Source: Neoceratodus forsteri
Lineage: Eukaryota > Chordata > Ceratodontiformes > Ceratodontidae
Length of the DNA: 64,000 bases
Direction of reading: 5' to 3'
Assembly: GCA_016271365.2 (NCBI GenBank)
Contig: CM057456.1
Span: 610,705,501 to 610,769,500 of the forward strand
Positions 41,301 through 51,593 of this stretch are shown piece after piece (position 1 is the first letter of the stretch; every line of letters begins with the position of its first letter). The translations under genes and the position numbers were made by a program. The notes under the pieces are model-generated. The model was not told the DNA's origin and made no database searches. It worked only from the letters and a program-made list of their open reading frames with translations.

Positions 41301-42160
41301 ATGCATCCCACAGAAACTTGGGCTGGGAGTCTGCTTCTTTGTTTTCATTTAAGTAATGCTGTATTACCTGTCTAATAGAATTTATATATTGTTTGTCATT
41401 AACTAGACCTGGGTCAAACCTCCACCCCCCATTTTTCCTGGAGTCGCCGCATCTCAACCGTGCATTAATCATTGCATGGTCCGAAACTGTGATAGGAAGA
41501 ATGCTGACATCATGAATGTATGTAACAACTCTTTCTGAATGTAAAATCTATCCAGCCTGGAATATGAGTTTGATGCCGATGGGGGGGGGGGGAAAAACGT
41601 GTAATTCCTGGCTGTTGGGTATAGGTGTCTCCAGGGTCGGCCATCCCTGACTCTGTTCACAATTTCTTTAGTAGTCGAGAGCAAGCTTTTGAGCTGGGGC
41701 CCTTAACTGAACTTGTGTTCATGTCCACATCTTCTATGCAGTTCCAGTCACCCATACAAATGACCTGACCTGGGGTAAATTAGCCAGTGTGCTAAAAAGG
41801 GACCGAAAGAATTCCCCTGAAGGAGGAGTGGGCACATAGACTGCCATTAAATGAATAGGTTTGCCACTATAGATTCCAGACACAATCAACAAATGGCCGA
41901 AACCAGCCTTGGATACGTTTTGGATCTGGAATGGCAAGCCCCTGCGAAATAACAGTGCCACGCCTGTCTTTTTAGCCTGTGGGTGTTCATTTGAGCATAC
42001 TGTTACCACCCAGGCTCTCCGCAATTTTAAGTGTTCCTGAGCTGACAGTTTGGTCTCTTGGAGACAAGCAGTATCACACTTTTCTCTCTTGAGCTCCACC
42101 AGAATTTTAGAGTGTTTTACAACATTGTTAATCCCTTTAACATTTAACGAACAGTGTCAG
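38380..42160 (-). pseudogene. L1-like ORF2: endonuclease, reverse transcriptase, Cys-rich end
   Basis: The endonuclease starts near 42160 (LNVKGINNVVKHSKIL, ACLQETKLS with the catalytic Glu, KTGVALLFRRG), goes on to WVTGTA at 41740 (the usual GDFN is frameshifted) and DHAMINARLR near 41475 (Asp-His). The linker (41273-40857) is well kept. Reverse transcriptase: CSSYRPISLLNQDANIFAKA, NQTGFIPGRHIQDN, VALSLDAEKAFDRLNW (catalytic Asp, about 40345), and ISMYVDDTRLYISD (YVDD, about 40060). A deletion with a poly-A run at 40085-40105 joins these two. Then LTAPKAKGGLGLSDLQKYFW (39585) and a Cys-rich end (CWRNCHSTGTYSHIFWECK, about 38720-38770). Five or more frame breaks. Confidence 0.88.
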
Positions 42161-43756
42161 AACAGCCATCCGAAATAAAATGGCAACACAAATCTTAGTT
42201 TACCCTTCCTCTGTCGAAATTCCAACCCTTCCATTTGCCTCACATGTAATCCCTCTCCAAGAAAGACGAAAAGCAGGAAAAAGAGAAGCAAACCAGATAG
42301 AAGAATAGCTAGAACATTGGGTAACCACATTAAACAGTAACATAGTCAACAAAACAAACTTGAGATTCCCCTTCCATGAGCAAGGGGTGATGGTCAGTAA
42401 TTGACCAAGGGCAACACCCGGAGGTCCTGCCAGAACAACCTCCGGAAAGGATACCATCTCCCCCCTGATGGGTATGTGGAGGGAACTAAGTCCCTTAAGG
42501 GAACAACACCCTAGCAAGTAGAATGACGAGGCAGGGGGATCCACACTCTGGGTGAAACCCCGGAACCTGTGCCCTTATTGAGAAAAAATAGGATTCTTCC
42601 GGGATAGGATGAGATAGATACTGCAGCCTCCAGCGCGCCTTGGAGCCTTCTTTTAATCCAATGGTTAGGCGTGCTTGAAGTAATGATACTGAATGAGTAA
42701 ATGCAAAGAGGTCTATGGACCTACAGACCTTGTGGCCCAGATCGTGATGTAAATTAATAGGTTAACAGTTCAAAAAAGCCCACGTTCGCTTTTGGATTTG
42801 TCCCTTTTGGGCCACACTGAGACTCAGTTAAAAGAACACTGATTTTTTTTGTTAAACTTTAAACCCAACAATAATAAACATGGCCCTGGCATGCTAGACT
42901 CTTTCCTTACCCTCCCCTCCCATCTGCATCCTTAGTATATGTTAAACATTTAGACCTAAGAGTTCATGTACTGATCTGCGCTTTAAACCCAGCAAACCTG
43001 AGGGAAAAGGGGTTCAGCAAGCGAGATAGTACCACTGCTAAATCAAAGTCTTCTGAATTCTTAAGAATCTTGCTCCGGAGTGCACTAAAAGAAGGGTCCA
43101 CCGAGGTCTGGCCTCGGGAAACAGAAAAAAAAAAGATGCCAGTGTGAGCAGTCTGAATCCGACAAGGGTATGTAGCCTGCAGTCTCTTTCCCCATTCCCC
43201 CAAGTCCATGCTGTCTTTTGGACAAATGTTTCTGGTTTAAAAGTATTCAGGATAGTGTCTCGTATCTTTAAAGTCTGTTGATAAATGCATCTGAGAAGCA
43301 CCAATGGGTAGAGGGTCTCCTTCAGGGGGTCACAACATCAATATGAGAGTCTCAAAAGGGAGGTGCAGGACAACTCCCCCCACTCTGCACCCTCGCGAAT
43401 CCCAGGAGCAAAAGTAATACCTCTGGCACTGTGACAGTGAAGTGTTTCCATGGGGAATCCATGCTGGGAACACAAAACTAGTCCGCCTCAACAGGAAGTA
43501 TGACCCATCAACAGTAAGTCTTGAAAAAAGGTTCCCGAGAGGCACCTGTCTGATAGGACCCACAGACCAACATGTTTAAAGGTCACAGATTCTCCCTGGG
43601 AGCCAGGAAAGGAAGGGAACCCTGTGCCGAACCTTCTTCGTAGATTACAAACTGTGATGGACAAACCTGCCAAAAATGGAAGATCACTTGTTCTTGACTG
43701 AAAATCCGTCAGGTTACTGAGTCTTTGGTCAATTCAGTACTGCTTGCCATGAGAGT
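42161..43756 (-). other. Inter-ORF spacer of the L1-like element
   Basis: 1.6 kb between ORF1 and ORF2 with only short, unrecognised open stretches (for example 42544-42200). L1 spacers are usually far shorter. It may contain an unrecognised insertion or be family-specific. Confidence 0.6.
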
Positions 43757-44837
43757 TCAAGTCTGTTTTTCCCTGGCGATCCACCGCGCTGTGTCAGCAT
43801 GTGGTGGCAGAATAGCTTCAGACCTGGAGCCTGGATTTGAAGGTTTTCGGGCTCCCGGAGCGAGGGACCAGAGAAGCTGCTCAGCTTCATCCTCTGCTAA
43901 CTCCTCCTTAGGGTCAAGTAAAGATATTCCTTCTGTTGTTAAGAATTTACTTGCTGCCAGCAGGGAGTCGAAGATTTTAGGACCATCCGTCATCTCCACC
44001 CAGAGCCTGGCCGGGTATCTTAACTGTGCTCGCATGCCCTTGTCCCTTAGTTGCCTGACCACATACAGAACTTGCTTCCTTCTTGCCACCATGGTTAGAG
44101 GAAAATTCTGGTCGACAAACACACGGGCTCCATCAAAATTAAGGCCCTTCTTGGCCCAAGTGAGCCTGAGGATTTTTTCCTTTATGGGGTATTTTAGAAA
44201 TTTGATTAAGATGGCTCTTGGTGAGGTCCCTGGTTTAGGCTTTGGGGCTATCAACCTGTGAGCCCTTTTGATATCTAGACTGAAGTCCTCCCCCAGTTAC
44301 AGCTCAGTGCAGCGCCAACACTCCATATACCTTGGTCATGTCCTCTTGTTCGACCTCCTCCGGGATGCCCACCACCCGGATATTGTTCCTCCGCTATCTG
44401 GCCTCTGCATCCTCTGCCTTGATAGTAAGGGCTTTCTCTTGGCAGTGAAGGAAGGCTAGTGAGCGGCCATAAGCCATATGTTCATTTTGTAAGTTCTCCA
44501 TGTGTTGTTTTACTGCAGCAGTCCGCCATTCCAGCTTTTTAAAATCTTTTTGGATGTCGGATACTTTACTATCGATTTTGTGCAGAAGCTTCAGTATTTT
44601 CCTAGTTTCTAGTCTTGTGCCAGTTCACCCCAAGTCTGAGTCATCTTTGCCCAACCCGGAGAGAAGTGAAGACCGCGAGGGCGCCGGGCTAAGGCTTGTT
44701 GTGGGTTTTACTTTAGAAGCTGGTGTGGCCACTCTGGGGCTAGATAACCCTTTTTTCTTTGTACAACCCATCTCTGCTATTTGTACTGTAACTACTGAGA
44801 ATGAGAAGTTTGGGCTCTCGATGCCTTGCTTGAGCAT
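43757..44837 (-). pseudogene. L1-like ORF1 RNA-binding protein (broken)
   Basis: ORF1 protein binds the element's RNA and assists strand exchange. The ATG at 44837 opens 70 codons (MLKQGIESPNFSF ... SGLGKDDSDLG), then the frame changes. The RRM-like start is RRNNIRVVGIPEEVEQEDMT (about 44375-44320, one stop just upstream). The C-terminal domain is open at 44254-43757: PRAILIKFLKYPIKEKILR, FDGARVFVDQNFPLTMVARR and MRAQLRYPARLWVEMTDGP, all typical ORF1 C-terminal motifs. The coiled-coil part (44620-44400) is broken by several stops. Confidence 0.8.
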
Positions 44838-44919
44838 GTGATTAAAGCAGATTAAATGCTGGAGACACTGAGGTGGAGAGCTAAGCTGCCATTCCCGCCT
44901 GTTGCGTCACCGGAAGCCC

Positions 44920-44934
44920 TTCTCCGCTCTCTTT
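44920..44934. repeat. 15-bp target-site duplication (proximal copy)
   Basis: TTCTCCGCTCTCTTT, identical to 38070-38084. Before insertion the site read ...TTTAATTCTCCGCTCTCTTTCTGCAG. Confidence 0.85.
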
Positions 44935-46902
44935 CTGCAGAGCGTCTATCATACTACTAGGAGCCGGGTAGCTAGACTACTATGTTTGCCATGATGATTG
45001 GCACAGTATTTCCTATTCAGACTTATCCTGCCATTTACAATAACTCGCTTTGAATGCTCTTTTGAAACTGTATTTATTAGTTTATAAGACCGCAGTGTCT
45101 GAAGCTAGAAAAATATGTATTGAAGTGCAGTATACTTATTATGGCTCATACATCGTGTTGCACACCGATGTGTGTTTTGTTTTTATACTAAGGTTTTAAC
45201 TTAACTGTTCATTCCCTAGGACTTTTCCTCCCCTCTTCCCTACCACCTTTTTTCATTTTTATGTATTACGTCAACTGTTGAGAGTCAGTTGTTTGAAGCA
45301 AGCAGTAATGATTTTTCAGGACCAGTCTGGCTTTCGTTATTATAACAAATACTTGCCGTATGTTTAGCTCCCAGGTTTTTCAGGTGGTTATCGTATATAC
45401 AGGGACTAGAATTATATAGCTCTTAAGATGAAGCGATTAATTACATTTTTGCACTCTCATCGTATTCCATCCATCTCGTTCTTTGACTCCCACTACTGTT
45501 TCGTGAGGAACTGAAACTGAATGTATGTTCCCATTAGTTTTTCTTGGTGATCAGCAAACTTCAGAATTAATAAGGAGTTTAAAAGGTGCATATCTTAATT
45601 TGAGAGCATTTACCAGTACATCACATTTTGTGCCAGACACTGTGTTTATTATAGCCCTTTTGTAACATGGTGTCCATGACTTGTGACACACATTCCATAT
45701 CTCTTTTTGCTCAGTGAGTGGTGTATGGACATAGGACTGAGGGGAACAAATTGAACCACATGTGATATTATGTAATTTCTAATCAACTTGTATTTACTTT
45801 CATGGACTATAACCATGGCTCCCAGTAAGATTTTTGTAGATGTGTACTGCACTGTACTGCTCGTTTTGAAAATGAGGTGAGGAGAAGCAGACTCAGATGT
45901 GCCCACATGTCTTGACAGAGTGCAGTGAGCAGCGCATTTAAAAAAAAATATTATTTTTGTTCTAGATAAGAACTGATCAGGTGCCAGCAGTGCACCATAT
46001 CTTAATTGCAGGCAGGAGTAATTTACACACCACTTGTAAAATAAAATTGAGATGCCTACGAGTTCTGCAAATCTTCACACTAGTGAACCATTTGAATTGC
46101 CAATGATGTTTCGAAGCACTGTTCCATGGAGTGGAGCACATTTACAAATGTTGGGTGACTACTGGAACTTTAAAAAAATATTCTGAACAGCATTTCGAAA
46201 AATGAGGTGAGTGACATTGGCTGGTAATCACCTTATCTGGAACCCGGACTATAACTATGCAAACAAATTCACAGCAGTAGGTTACTGGAACTGAACAGCG
46301 GGCCTGGTGGATTTGCAAAGACGCAAATGGATGCATATTTTGAGATCGGAAGTAAGAAGATTTGCACAGGGCTAACAAAATTCACCTGCACTTGCCAAAA
46401 ACCCTAATTTTTGACTGTTGCTACGACCTAATTGACAAATGCAAGACCCGTTCACTGATAATCATCTGTGAAGAAAAAACACCATCTGCCTTGTTGTTTT
46501 TCTTTTTATCCCCAGAGTTGGCCACAGTATTGGTGATTAGTAGATGATTAAACACAAGTCAGCTGCGAACAGCAACTATTGTCTCTCAGTGGGTGATTAA
46601 TGCCTCATTCATCAAGGAGTGTCATTGCAGGCTTAACAGATAAACTGTCCATGGTATAATAGGGGACAGGGATGGGGGAATATGATAACACACTTTACAG
46701 TACGTTACACTGGGAACAAAAGCACATTGCCAAAAACAGCAAATCATGCATCGCTTGTGGTAGAATGCAACGCAGTTCTTGTGTGGTGATGACGGCTGAG
46801 CAGCTTTCATTTGAGGGCTGGCACTGTTGTTCAGTTATGCTGCATACATGTATGGCAGATTCTGGTATAGAAATAGCACTTTCAACCACCTTAGTTTATA
46901 CA
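44935..46902. other. Intron-like sequence, nothing recognised
   Basis: 2 kb of AT-rich, apparently unique sequence without a recognisable protein, RNA gene or repeat. It is the longest stretch without an identified element. Confidence 0.45.
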
Positions 46903-46927
46903 CTGTGTGTGTGTGTGTGTGTATATA

Positions 46928-46983
<56 letters not shown>

Positions 46984-47006
46984 TGTGTATATATATATAT
47001 ATATAT
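46903..47006. repeat. (TG)n(TA)n microsatellite
   Basis: About 20 bp of TG repeats, then about 80 bp of TA with interspersed GTGT. A 17-T run follows at 47041-47057. Open frames read through this tract are artefacts. Confidence 0.95.
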
Positions 47007-47311
47007 TTCATGGAAATGTGCGCTTCTATACAGTGTGTGATTTTTTTTTTTTTTTTTGTACTTGTTGAGCATGTGACACTGCCTTCATAACCAGCTGTTA
47101 CTAGGGGCGAAAAATGGAAGAAAAATATTGTTTTTCAATCAGTGAAATAGCACAGAACACAATAGAGTGAGCACAAAAATGTTCATCTTTGTTGTTGACA
47201 GAAGTATAGAAACATAGAAGTTGACGGCAGATAAGGACCGCAAGGCCCATCCAGTCTGCCCATTTCTTTTTCTACCTTATGAATGTGCCATTGGCCTTTG
47301 CTCTGTCTGGC

Positions 47312-48865
47312 CTATCTATTCATACTTATCTGTATTGCTCCCTTATGCCTATCCCATGCCTGTTTGAAGCCCTGCACTGTATTCATATCCACCACTTCCT
47401 GACGTAGGCCGTTCCATGCATCCACCAGCCTTTCTGTGAAAAAGAACTTCCTCACATTCCCCCCTAATCGGCCTCCTTCTAATCTCATGCTGTGTCCTCT
47501 TGTCCTGCTATTTTTCTTATATTGAAACATGTTAGACTCTTTCACCTTGTTAATGCCCTTAAGGTGTTTGAATGTGTCGATCATATCACCTCTCTCCCTC
47601 CTTTGCTCTAGGGTATACATATTGAGCTCCGTTAATCTGTCCTCATATGTTTTCTGATGCAGTCCCTGCACCATTTTGGTTGCCCTTCTCTGGATTGCCT
47701 CAGTTTGGTTAATGTCCTTGTGAAGGTGTGGCCTCCAGTACTGCACGCAGTACTCCAGATGGGGCCTAGCCAGTGTCTTGTAAAGAGGGATTTTTATCTC
47801 CCTCTTCCGACTTGTGATACCCCTACTAATACACCCCAACATCCTCCTAGCCTTACCTACTGCTTTAGTGGTCTGCTTGAATGATTTCAGGTCAATGGTG
47901 ATGATGATGCCCAAGTCTCTTTCTTCCCTTGTGACTGCCAGCAACTCCCCTCCCAGCCTATAGGTGGCTTCAGGGTTTCTCTTCCCTATGTGCATGATCT
48001 TGCACTTCTTTGTGTTAAACCTCAGTTGCCACTCTTCCGACCATTTTGCTAGTTTATCCAGATCTCTTCTAATTCTGCCCGCCCCATCTGAATCATCTAC
48101 TCTGTTGCAGATCTTGGTGTCATCTGCAAACTGACAAACCTTACCCTCCAGTCCATCTGCAGTGTCACTGATGAAGATATTGAAGAGGATTGGCCCCAGG
48201 ACTGATCCCTGAGGTACCCCACTTGTGACTTGCATCTCTTCTGACTGTATACTGTTTACCACCACTCTCTGTTTTCTGCCCGTCAACCAGTTTGCCACCC
48301 AGTTGACCAACTTCTGACCCACCCCGTGCCTACCCAGCTTATTAATCAATCTTCTATGTGGAACAGTATGGAAAGCTTTGCTGAAGTCAAGGTAGGCGAC
48401 ATCAGCTGCTCGCCCTTGGTTCACCACTCTGGTTACCCAATCAAAGAAATCTATAAGATTAGTTTGACAGGACCTTCCTTTTGTAAACCCATGCTGTCTT
48501 GGATCCTGTGCTCCTATGGATTCCAGGTGTTGCACTATCCTTTCCTTAAGGAGTGCCTCCATAATCTTGCCCACTACTGAGGTAAGACTGACTGGTCTGT
48601 AGTTCCCTGCCTCCTCCCTGCTACCACTCTTGTGGAGTGGGATCACATGAGCCCTTCTCCAATCTTCTGGGACCTTTCCTGTGCTCAGAGACTCACTAAA
48701 CAGTTGTGACAATGGCTCTGCTAGTTCCACCCTTAGCTCCTTTAGTACCCTGGGATATATGCCATCAGGTCCCATTGCCTTGTCCACCCTAAGCTTATCG
48801 AGCTTTTGTAGGACCCTTTCTTTTGTGAAGGGACTAGTGCACACCTCCCTCCCCCCTGTGTCCAT
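47312..48865 (-). CDS. CR1 reverse transcriptase, 517-codon open frame (partial ORF2)
   Basis: This is the best preserved reverse transcriptase in the window. In order: VCTSPFTKERVLQKL, GPDGIYPRVLKEL, AGNYRPVSLTSVVGKIMEAL, RQHGFTKGRSCQTNLIDFFD, YLDFSKAFHTVPHRRL (catalytic Asp in FSKAF), TSGVPQGSVLGPILFNIF, VCQFADDTKICNRV (FADD, both Asp present), WQLRFNTKKCKIMHIGKRNP, TREERDLGIIITIDLK and RPHLEYCVQYWRPHLHKDIN. It ends with the CR1 C-terminal block (RLVDAWNGLRQEVVDM) and TAG. The first Met is arbitrary; upstream text (49464-48870) belongs to the same ORF but is interrupted by stops. With its 5' half missing it could not move on its own. Confidence 0.9.
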   Translation of the reverse strand: MDTGGREVCTSPFTKERVLQKLDKLRVDKAMGPDGIYPRVLKELRVELAEPLSQLFSESLSTGKVPEDWRRAHVIPLHKSGSREEAGNYRPVSLTSVVGKIMEALLKERIVQHLESIGAQDPRQHGFTKGRSCQTNLIDFFDWVTRVVNQGRAADVAYLDFSKAFHTVPHRRLINKLGRHGVGQKLVNWVANWLTGRKQRVVVNSIQSEEMQVTSGVPQGSVLGPILFNIFISDTADGLEGKVCQFADDTKICNRVDDSDGAGRIRRDLDKLAKWSEEWQLRFNTKKCKIMHIGKRNPEATYRLGGELLAVTREERDLGIIITIDLKSFKQTTKAVGKARRMLGCISRGITSRKREIKIPLYKTLARPHLEYCVQYWRPHLHKDINQTEAIQRRATKMVQGLHQKTYEDRLTELNMYTLEQRRERGDMIDTFKHLKGINKVKESNMFQYKKNSRTRGHSMRLEGGRLGGNVRKFFFTERLVDAWNGLRQEVVDMNTVQGFKQAWDRHKGAIQISMNR

Positions 48866-49081
48866 GGTGCTGAGCTGTGGACCCTGCCCTACCTACTCTT
48901 CAGTGAATACTGAGCAGAAGTATCTAATTAGGATAGACGCTTTTACATGGTCCTCCTCCTCACATGCCCCTTTATCCCCTTTGATCTTAGCAATACCCAC
49001 TCTGGACTTTCTCCTATCAGTAATGTATCTATAGAAACTCTTGTCACCTTCTTTTACTGTTTATGCTAGTGTTTCCTCGGC

Positions 49082-49464
49082 TTAGGCCTTTGCCTGCCTA
49101 ACTGCCTTCCCTGCTTCCCTTAAGGAAGTTTGGTATGCCTCCCTATCTTCACCCTGATGCGTTCCCTTAAATTTCCTGAAGGCTAGCCTTTTGGCTCTGA
49201 CCTTTTCTGCTACTGTTTTTGAGAACCAAAGTGGTTTCCTTCTTCTTTGTACTTCCTTTTCTCTGCAACACAATGGGATGTTGCTTCAAGTATTGCATCC
49301 TTAATGCTTGCCCACTTTGCCTGTACCCCCTCACCTGTATTTCTTTTTGCCAGGGCTAGCTTAACTCTGTTGGCCATCTTATCAAAGTCAGCTCCTCTGA
49401 AGTCCCATATTTTTGCCTTGGAATGGGATGATTTATTTCTAGTGGCCAAATTGAACCATACCAT
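49082..49464 (-). pseudogene. CR1 copy 2, endonuclease end and linker
   Basis: VWFNLATRNKSSHSKAKIWD, FRGADFDKMANRVKLALAKR, VQAKWASIKDAILEATSHCV, then in another frame RRRKPLWFSKTVAEKVRAKR and YQTSLREAGKAVRQAKA. This is the usual CR1 linker between endonuclease and reverse transcriptase. One frameshift lies near 49240. Confidence 0.8.
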
Positions 49465-49530
49465 GTGATGGTCACTGGCCCCCAGGTGACCTTCTACCTG
49501 TATCGGTGTCTTGTCCCTCTGAAAGGAGGA

Positions 49531-50640
49531 CGCAAAATATGTTCAGTTTCATTGTGTACTGCATTTGGCTCAAAAGTAGCTGGGCGTGCCTGAATACACA
49601 TTACAAAGATTGCGCTGTCATTTGTAAACACCCATAAGCCTGACTAAATGACTAATTTTTCGAGTTAAATCCAATAAATAAATATAACCCCTAGCTGCCT
49701 ATTTTTTTAAATGTCAACACCTGCTCTTTAGTACGAATGCTGCACTAGTCAACAGACTTGCATGTATGTCTTACGACTTGTGTTTCATACTGAAACTGTA
49801 TTGTCATAATTTTTTGTGTCTTAATGTTGTATTTGGTTTCTTTTGGTTGTGCAACACTTTTAGCTCTCTAAATAAGGGCTTCCTTGCTTGGGCTGGATGA
49901 TACAAAGGGAATCAGCATGTTGACAATTTCAAAATCTTACATTCCCTGTTACCACGAGACAGTGTTTACCAATGGTACTTAGGCACAGTCTTTTGATTCA
50001 GCACATTCACAGGTTACAAAAAAAGATTTGGAGTATCTCGGGAGACACACAGTGGGCACTTAAAAGTGTTTGGGGTTAAACTTTGGCTGCAAAGGAATGT
50101 CATTCATTGACGGGATGAAACTGGAAGCATAATTTGAAATACTAACTTGTGCAGTCCTCGCATCAAAAATATTGTCCTGGAGCTCCTGTGACAGGGGAGT
50201 GGGGGGCTTGACAAAATAGAGACAGTTCTCCTTCAGTCCACATAGAAAGACACAGTTTGTTGTAAACACTTTTTTTTTATTCAAATCTTTATAAAGCACA
50301 GTTGTGGCAATCCACCATCCATACACATGAATGACGCACCGCTCAGACGTCTCTTTCGCTGTTGCGGCGATGACGCGCTCCAAGGACTAAAAGCAGCATT
50401 AGTGTGCATGCGCTGACTGAAGATGGCACAGGCTTCATAATAAACGGCCAGGACTAAATGATTTTTACGGAACAAAATAAACTTTCCGGGATGAAGTGAG
50501 ACAGAGGGGAATGCAATCATTTAAGATATCAGAGGTATCAAAAAAAAGGTTTTATTGAAATGATTACCATTTTGCCTTATGTTTTAAGAGACTTTTTCTT
50601 TAAAGTTGGTGAGGCGAGGTTGGCTGGGGAGGTAGTAAAA
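49531..50640. other. Intron-like sequence, nothing recognised
   Basis: No protein or RNA similarity. 50270-50520 is somewhat GC-richer (GACGCACCGCTCAGACGTCT, TTGCGGCGATGACGCGCTCC) and could be the edge of an unrecognised element. Confidence 0.4.
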
Positions 50641-50855
50641 AATAAAAGGAAGAGTGCAGATAGGTATAGAGGAAATATGAGGGAGGTTTTGAAGTTGGTT
50701 TGTCTTAACGCTAGGAGATTAATTAACAAGATTAGTGAGCTACAGGCATTAATACTGGAGTAAAAGTTGCATTTAGTTGCCATCATGGAGACGTGGGCTG
50801 GTGGCAATGATGGTTGGCATTTAGTCATCACAGGGTATTATAAGGAGTATCTTTA
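50641..50855 (+). pseudogene. CR1-like endonuclease N-terminal fragment
   Basis: LKLVCLNARRLINKISELQA followed by LHLVAIMETWAGGNDGW and HLVITGYYKEY: the first two motifs of an APE endonuclease (the N and the E of ETW). One stop (TAA, about 50761) lies between. It is cut at about 50855, where DIRS-D starts. It may belong to the same CR1-like family as 63660-64000. Confidence 0.7.
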
Positions 50856-51301
50856 GGATTGCCTTGTCCCTATTGAAAATTATGTAGTTAGGATCTGTAC
50901 AGAGGGCCTGTAAATTGCTCACTCTTCTGGCAGATGTCAGCGCCACGAGGAAAACTGTTTTCCAAGTGACATACTTCAGTGCAGCAGTGGCCATGGGCTT
51001 GAAGGGAGCCTCCATCAGCTGGGCAGTATGTAAGTTCAAATCCCAGGGAGGCTCAGGTTCCCTCACTAGAGGGTACATGTGATAAAGACCCTTGAAAAAC
51101 TTTTTGGAAATGGGTTGTGAGGCCAATGAGCTGTCTTTGCCAGCTGATGTGTAAGCTGACAGTGCTGCTGGATGCACCTTCAGACTCGAAGGCCCAAGGA
51201 GTGGGGGTGAACTAGGTAGTCCAGGATTGTGGACAGAGCTGCCTGGAGGGGATTGATCTGTTTTGGAGAGCACCAGAAGGAAAATCTTTCATTTTGAAGC
51301 A
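50856..51301 (-). pseudogene. DIRS-D tyrosine recombinase, middle part
   Basis: Minus strand: SKTDQSPPGSS (out of frame for WC-RKRSLD), SSLKVHPAALSAYTSAG, KKFFKGLYHMYPLVREPEPP, WDLNLHTAQLMEAPFKPM, KTVFLVALTSARRVSNLQAL (first catalytic Arg), then NYIIFNRDKAILKIL, where it ends. The His-Arg-Tyr end is missing. The start of the same gene lies at 57860-57713, on the other side of DIRS-E. Confidence 0.85.
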
Positions 51302-51490
51302 TAAGATCTTACTTCGAGAAGGTTCCTGCAGTGGGTCTTCACAGATAGGACTGTGCCCCCTGGTGTCAGGACCGCGTGGAAAACTTCTAGCTAGCAATAC
51401 ATAGCGGCGGACTGACCCTGGTGTCACATGATGGGACATCCACGTGACAGTATATAGGGGCGAGTTCCACACCCGCCTTCCGGTTCTTTC
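51302..51490 (+). promoter_or_regulatory. DIRS-E left inverted repeat with TATA box
   Basis: The reverse complement of about 57488-57700: TTCCTGCAGTRGGTCTTCAC, CCCCTGGTGTCAGGAC, CTAGCTAGCAATACATAGCG. TATATAGG at 51451 lies where DIRS-B has TATAAAAG. The shared position supports a promoter. Confidence 0.65.
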
Positions 51491-51593
51491 CCGCCGTCAA
51501 CCTGTGCACGTTGGACCTCGTGGTGAACTCTGCTCCAGTCGACCACAATTTTCAGTATTTCTTACCCTTATTTTTCTTTCTTCCGGTTTGCAT

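Larger units (their letters stand above)
38085..44919 (-). mobile_element. Full-length L1-like LINE with 15-bp TSD
   Basis: A minus-strand L1-type element of 6.8 kb: 5' end at 44919, ORF1 (44837-43757), a long spacer, ORF2 (about 42150-38400), a 3' UTR of about 300 bp with AATAAA on the minus strand (38103-38110), and a short A-rich tail (38083-38092). A perfect 15-bp target duplication flanks it, showing target-primed insertion. It is inserted in AVL9 intron sequence. Both ORFs carry stops and frameshifts, so it is inactive. Confidence 0.92.
47207..49530 (-). mobile_element. CR1-type LINE, copy 2
   Basis: The same family and orientation as copy 1 (28697-31265). The 3' end is at GTATAGAAACATAGAAGTTG (47203-47222), with the tail TTCTATGTTTCTATA on the minus strand. 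It is 5'-truncated near 49530, just inside the endonuclease end (GHLGASDHHMVWFNLATRN at about 49495-49440, catalytic Asp-His). The reverse transcriptase frame is intact. Confidence 0.9.

Noticed and set aside
46672..47090. Open frames rich in Tyr-Ile / Cys-Val through the microsatellite
   Set aside because: They translate a (TG)n(TA)n tract and have no other content.
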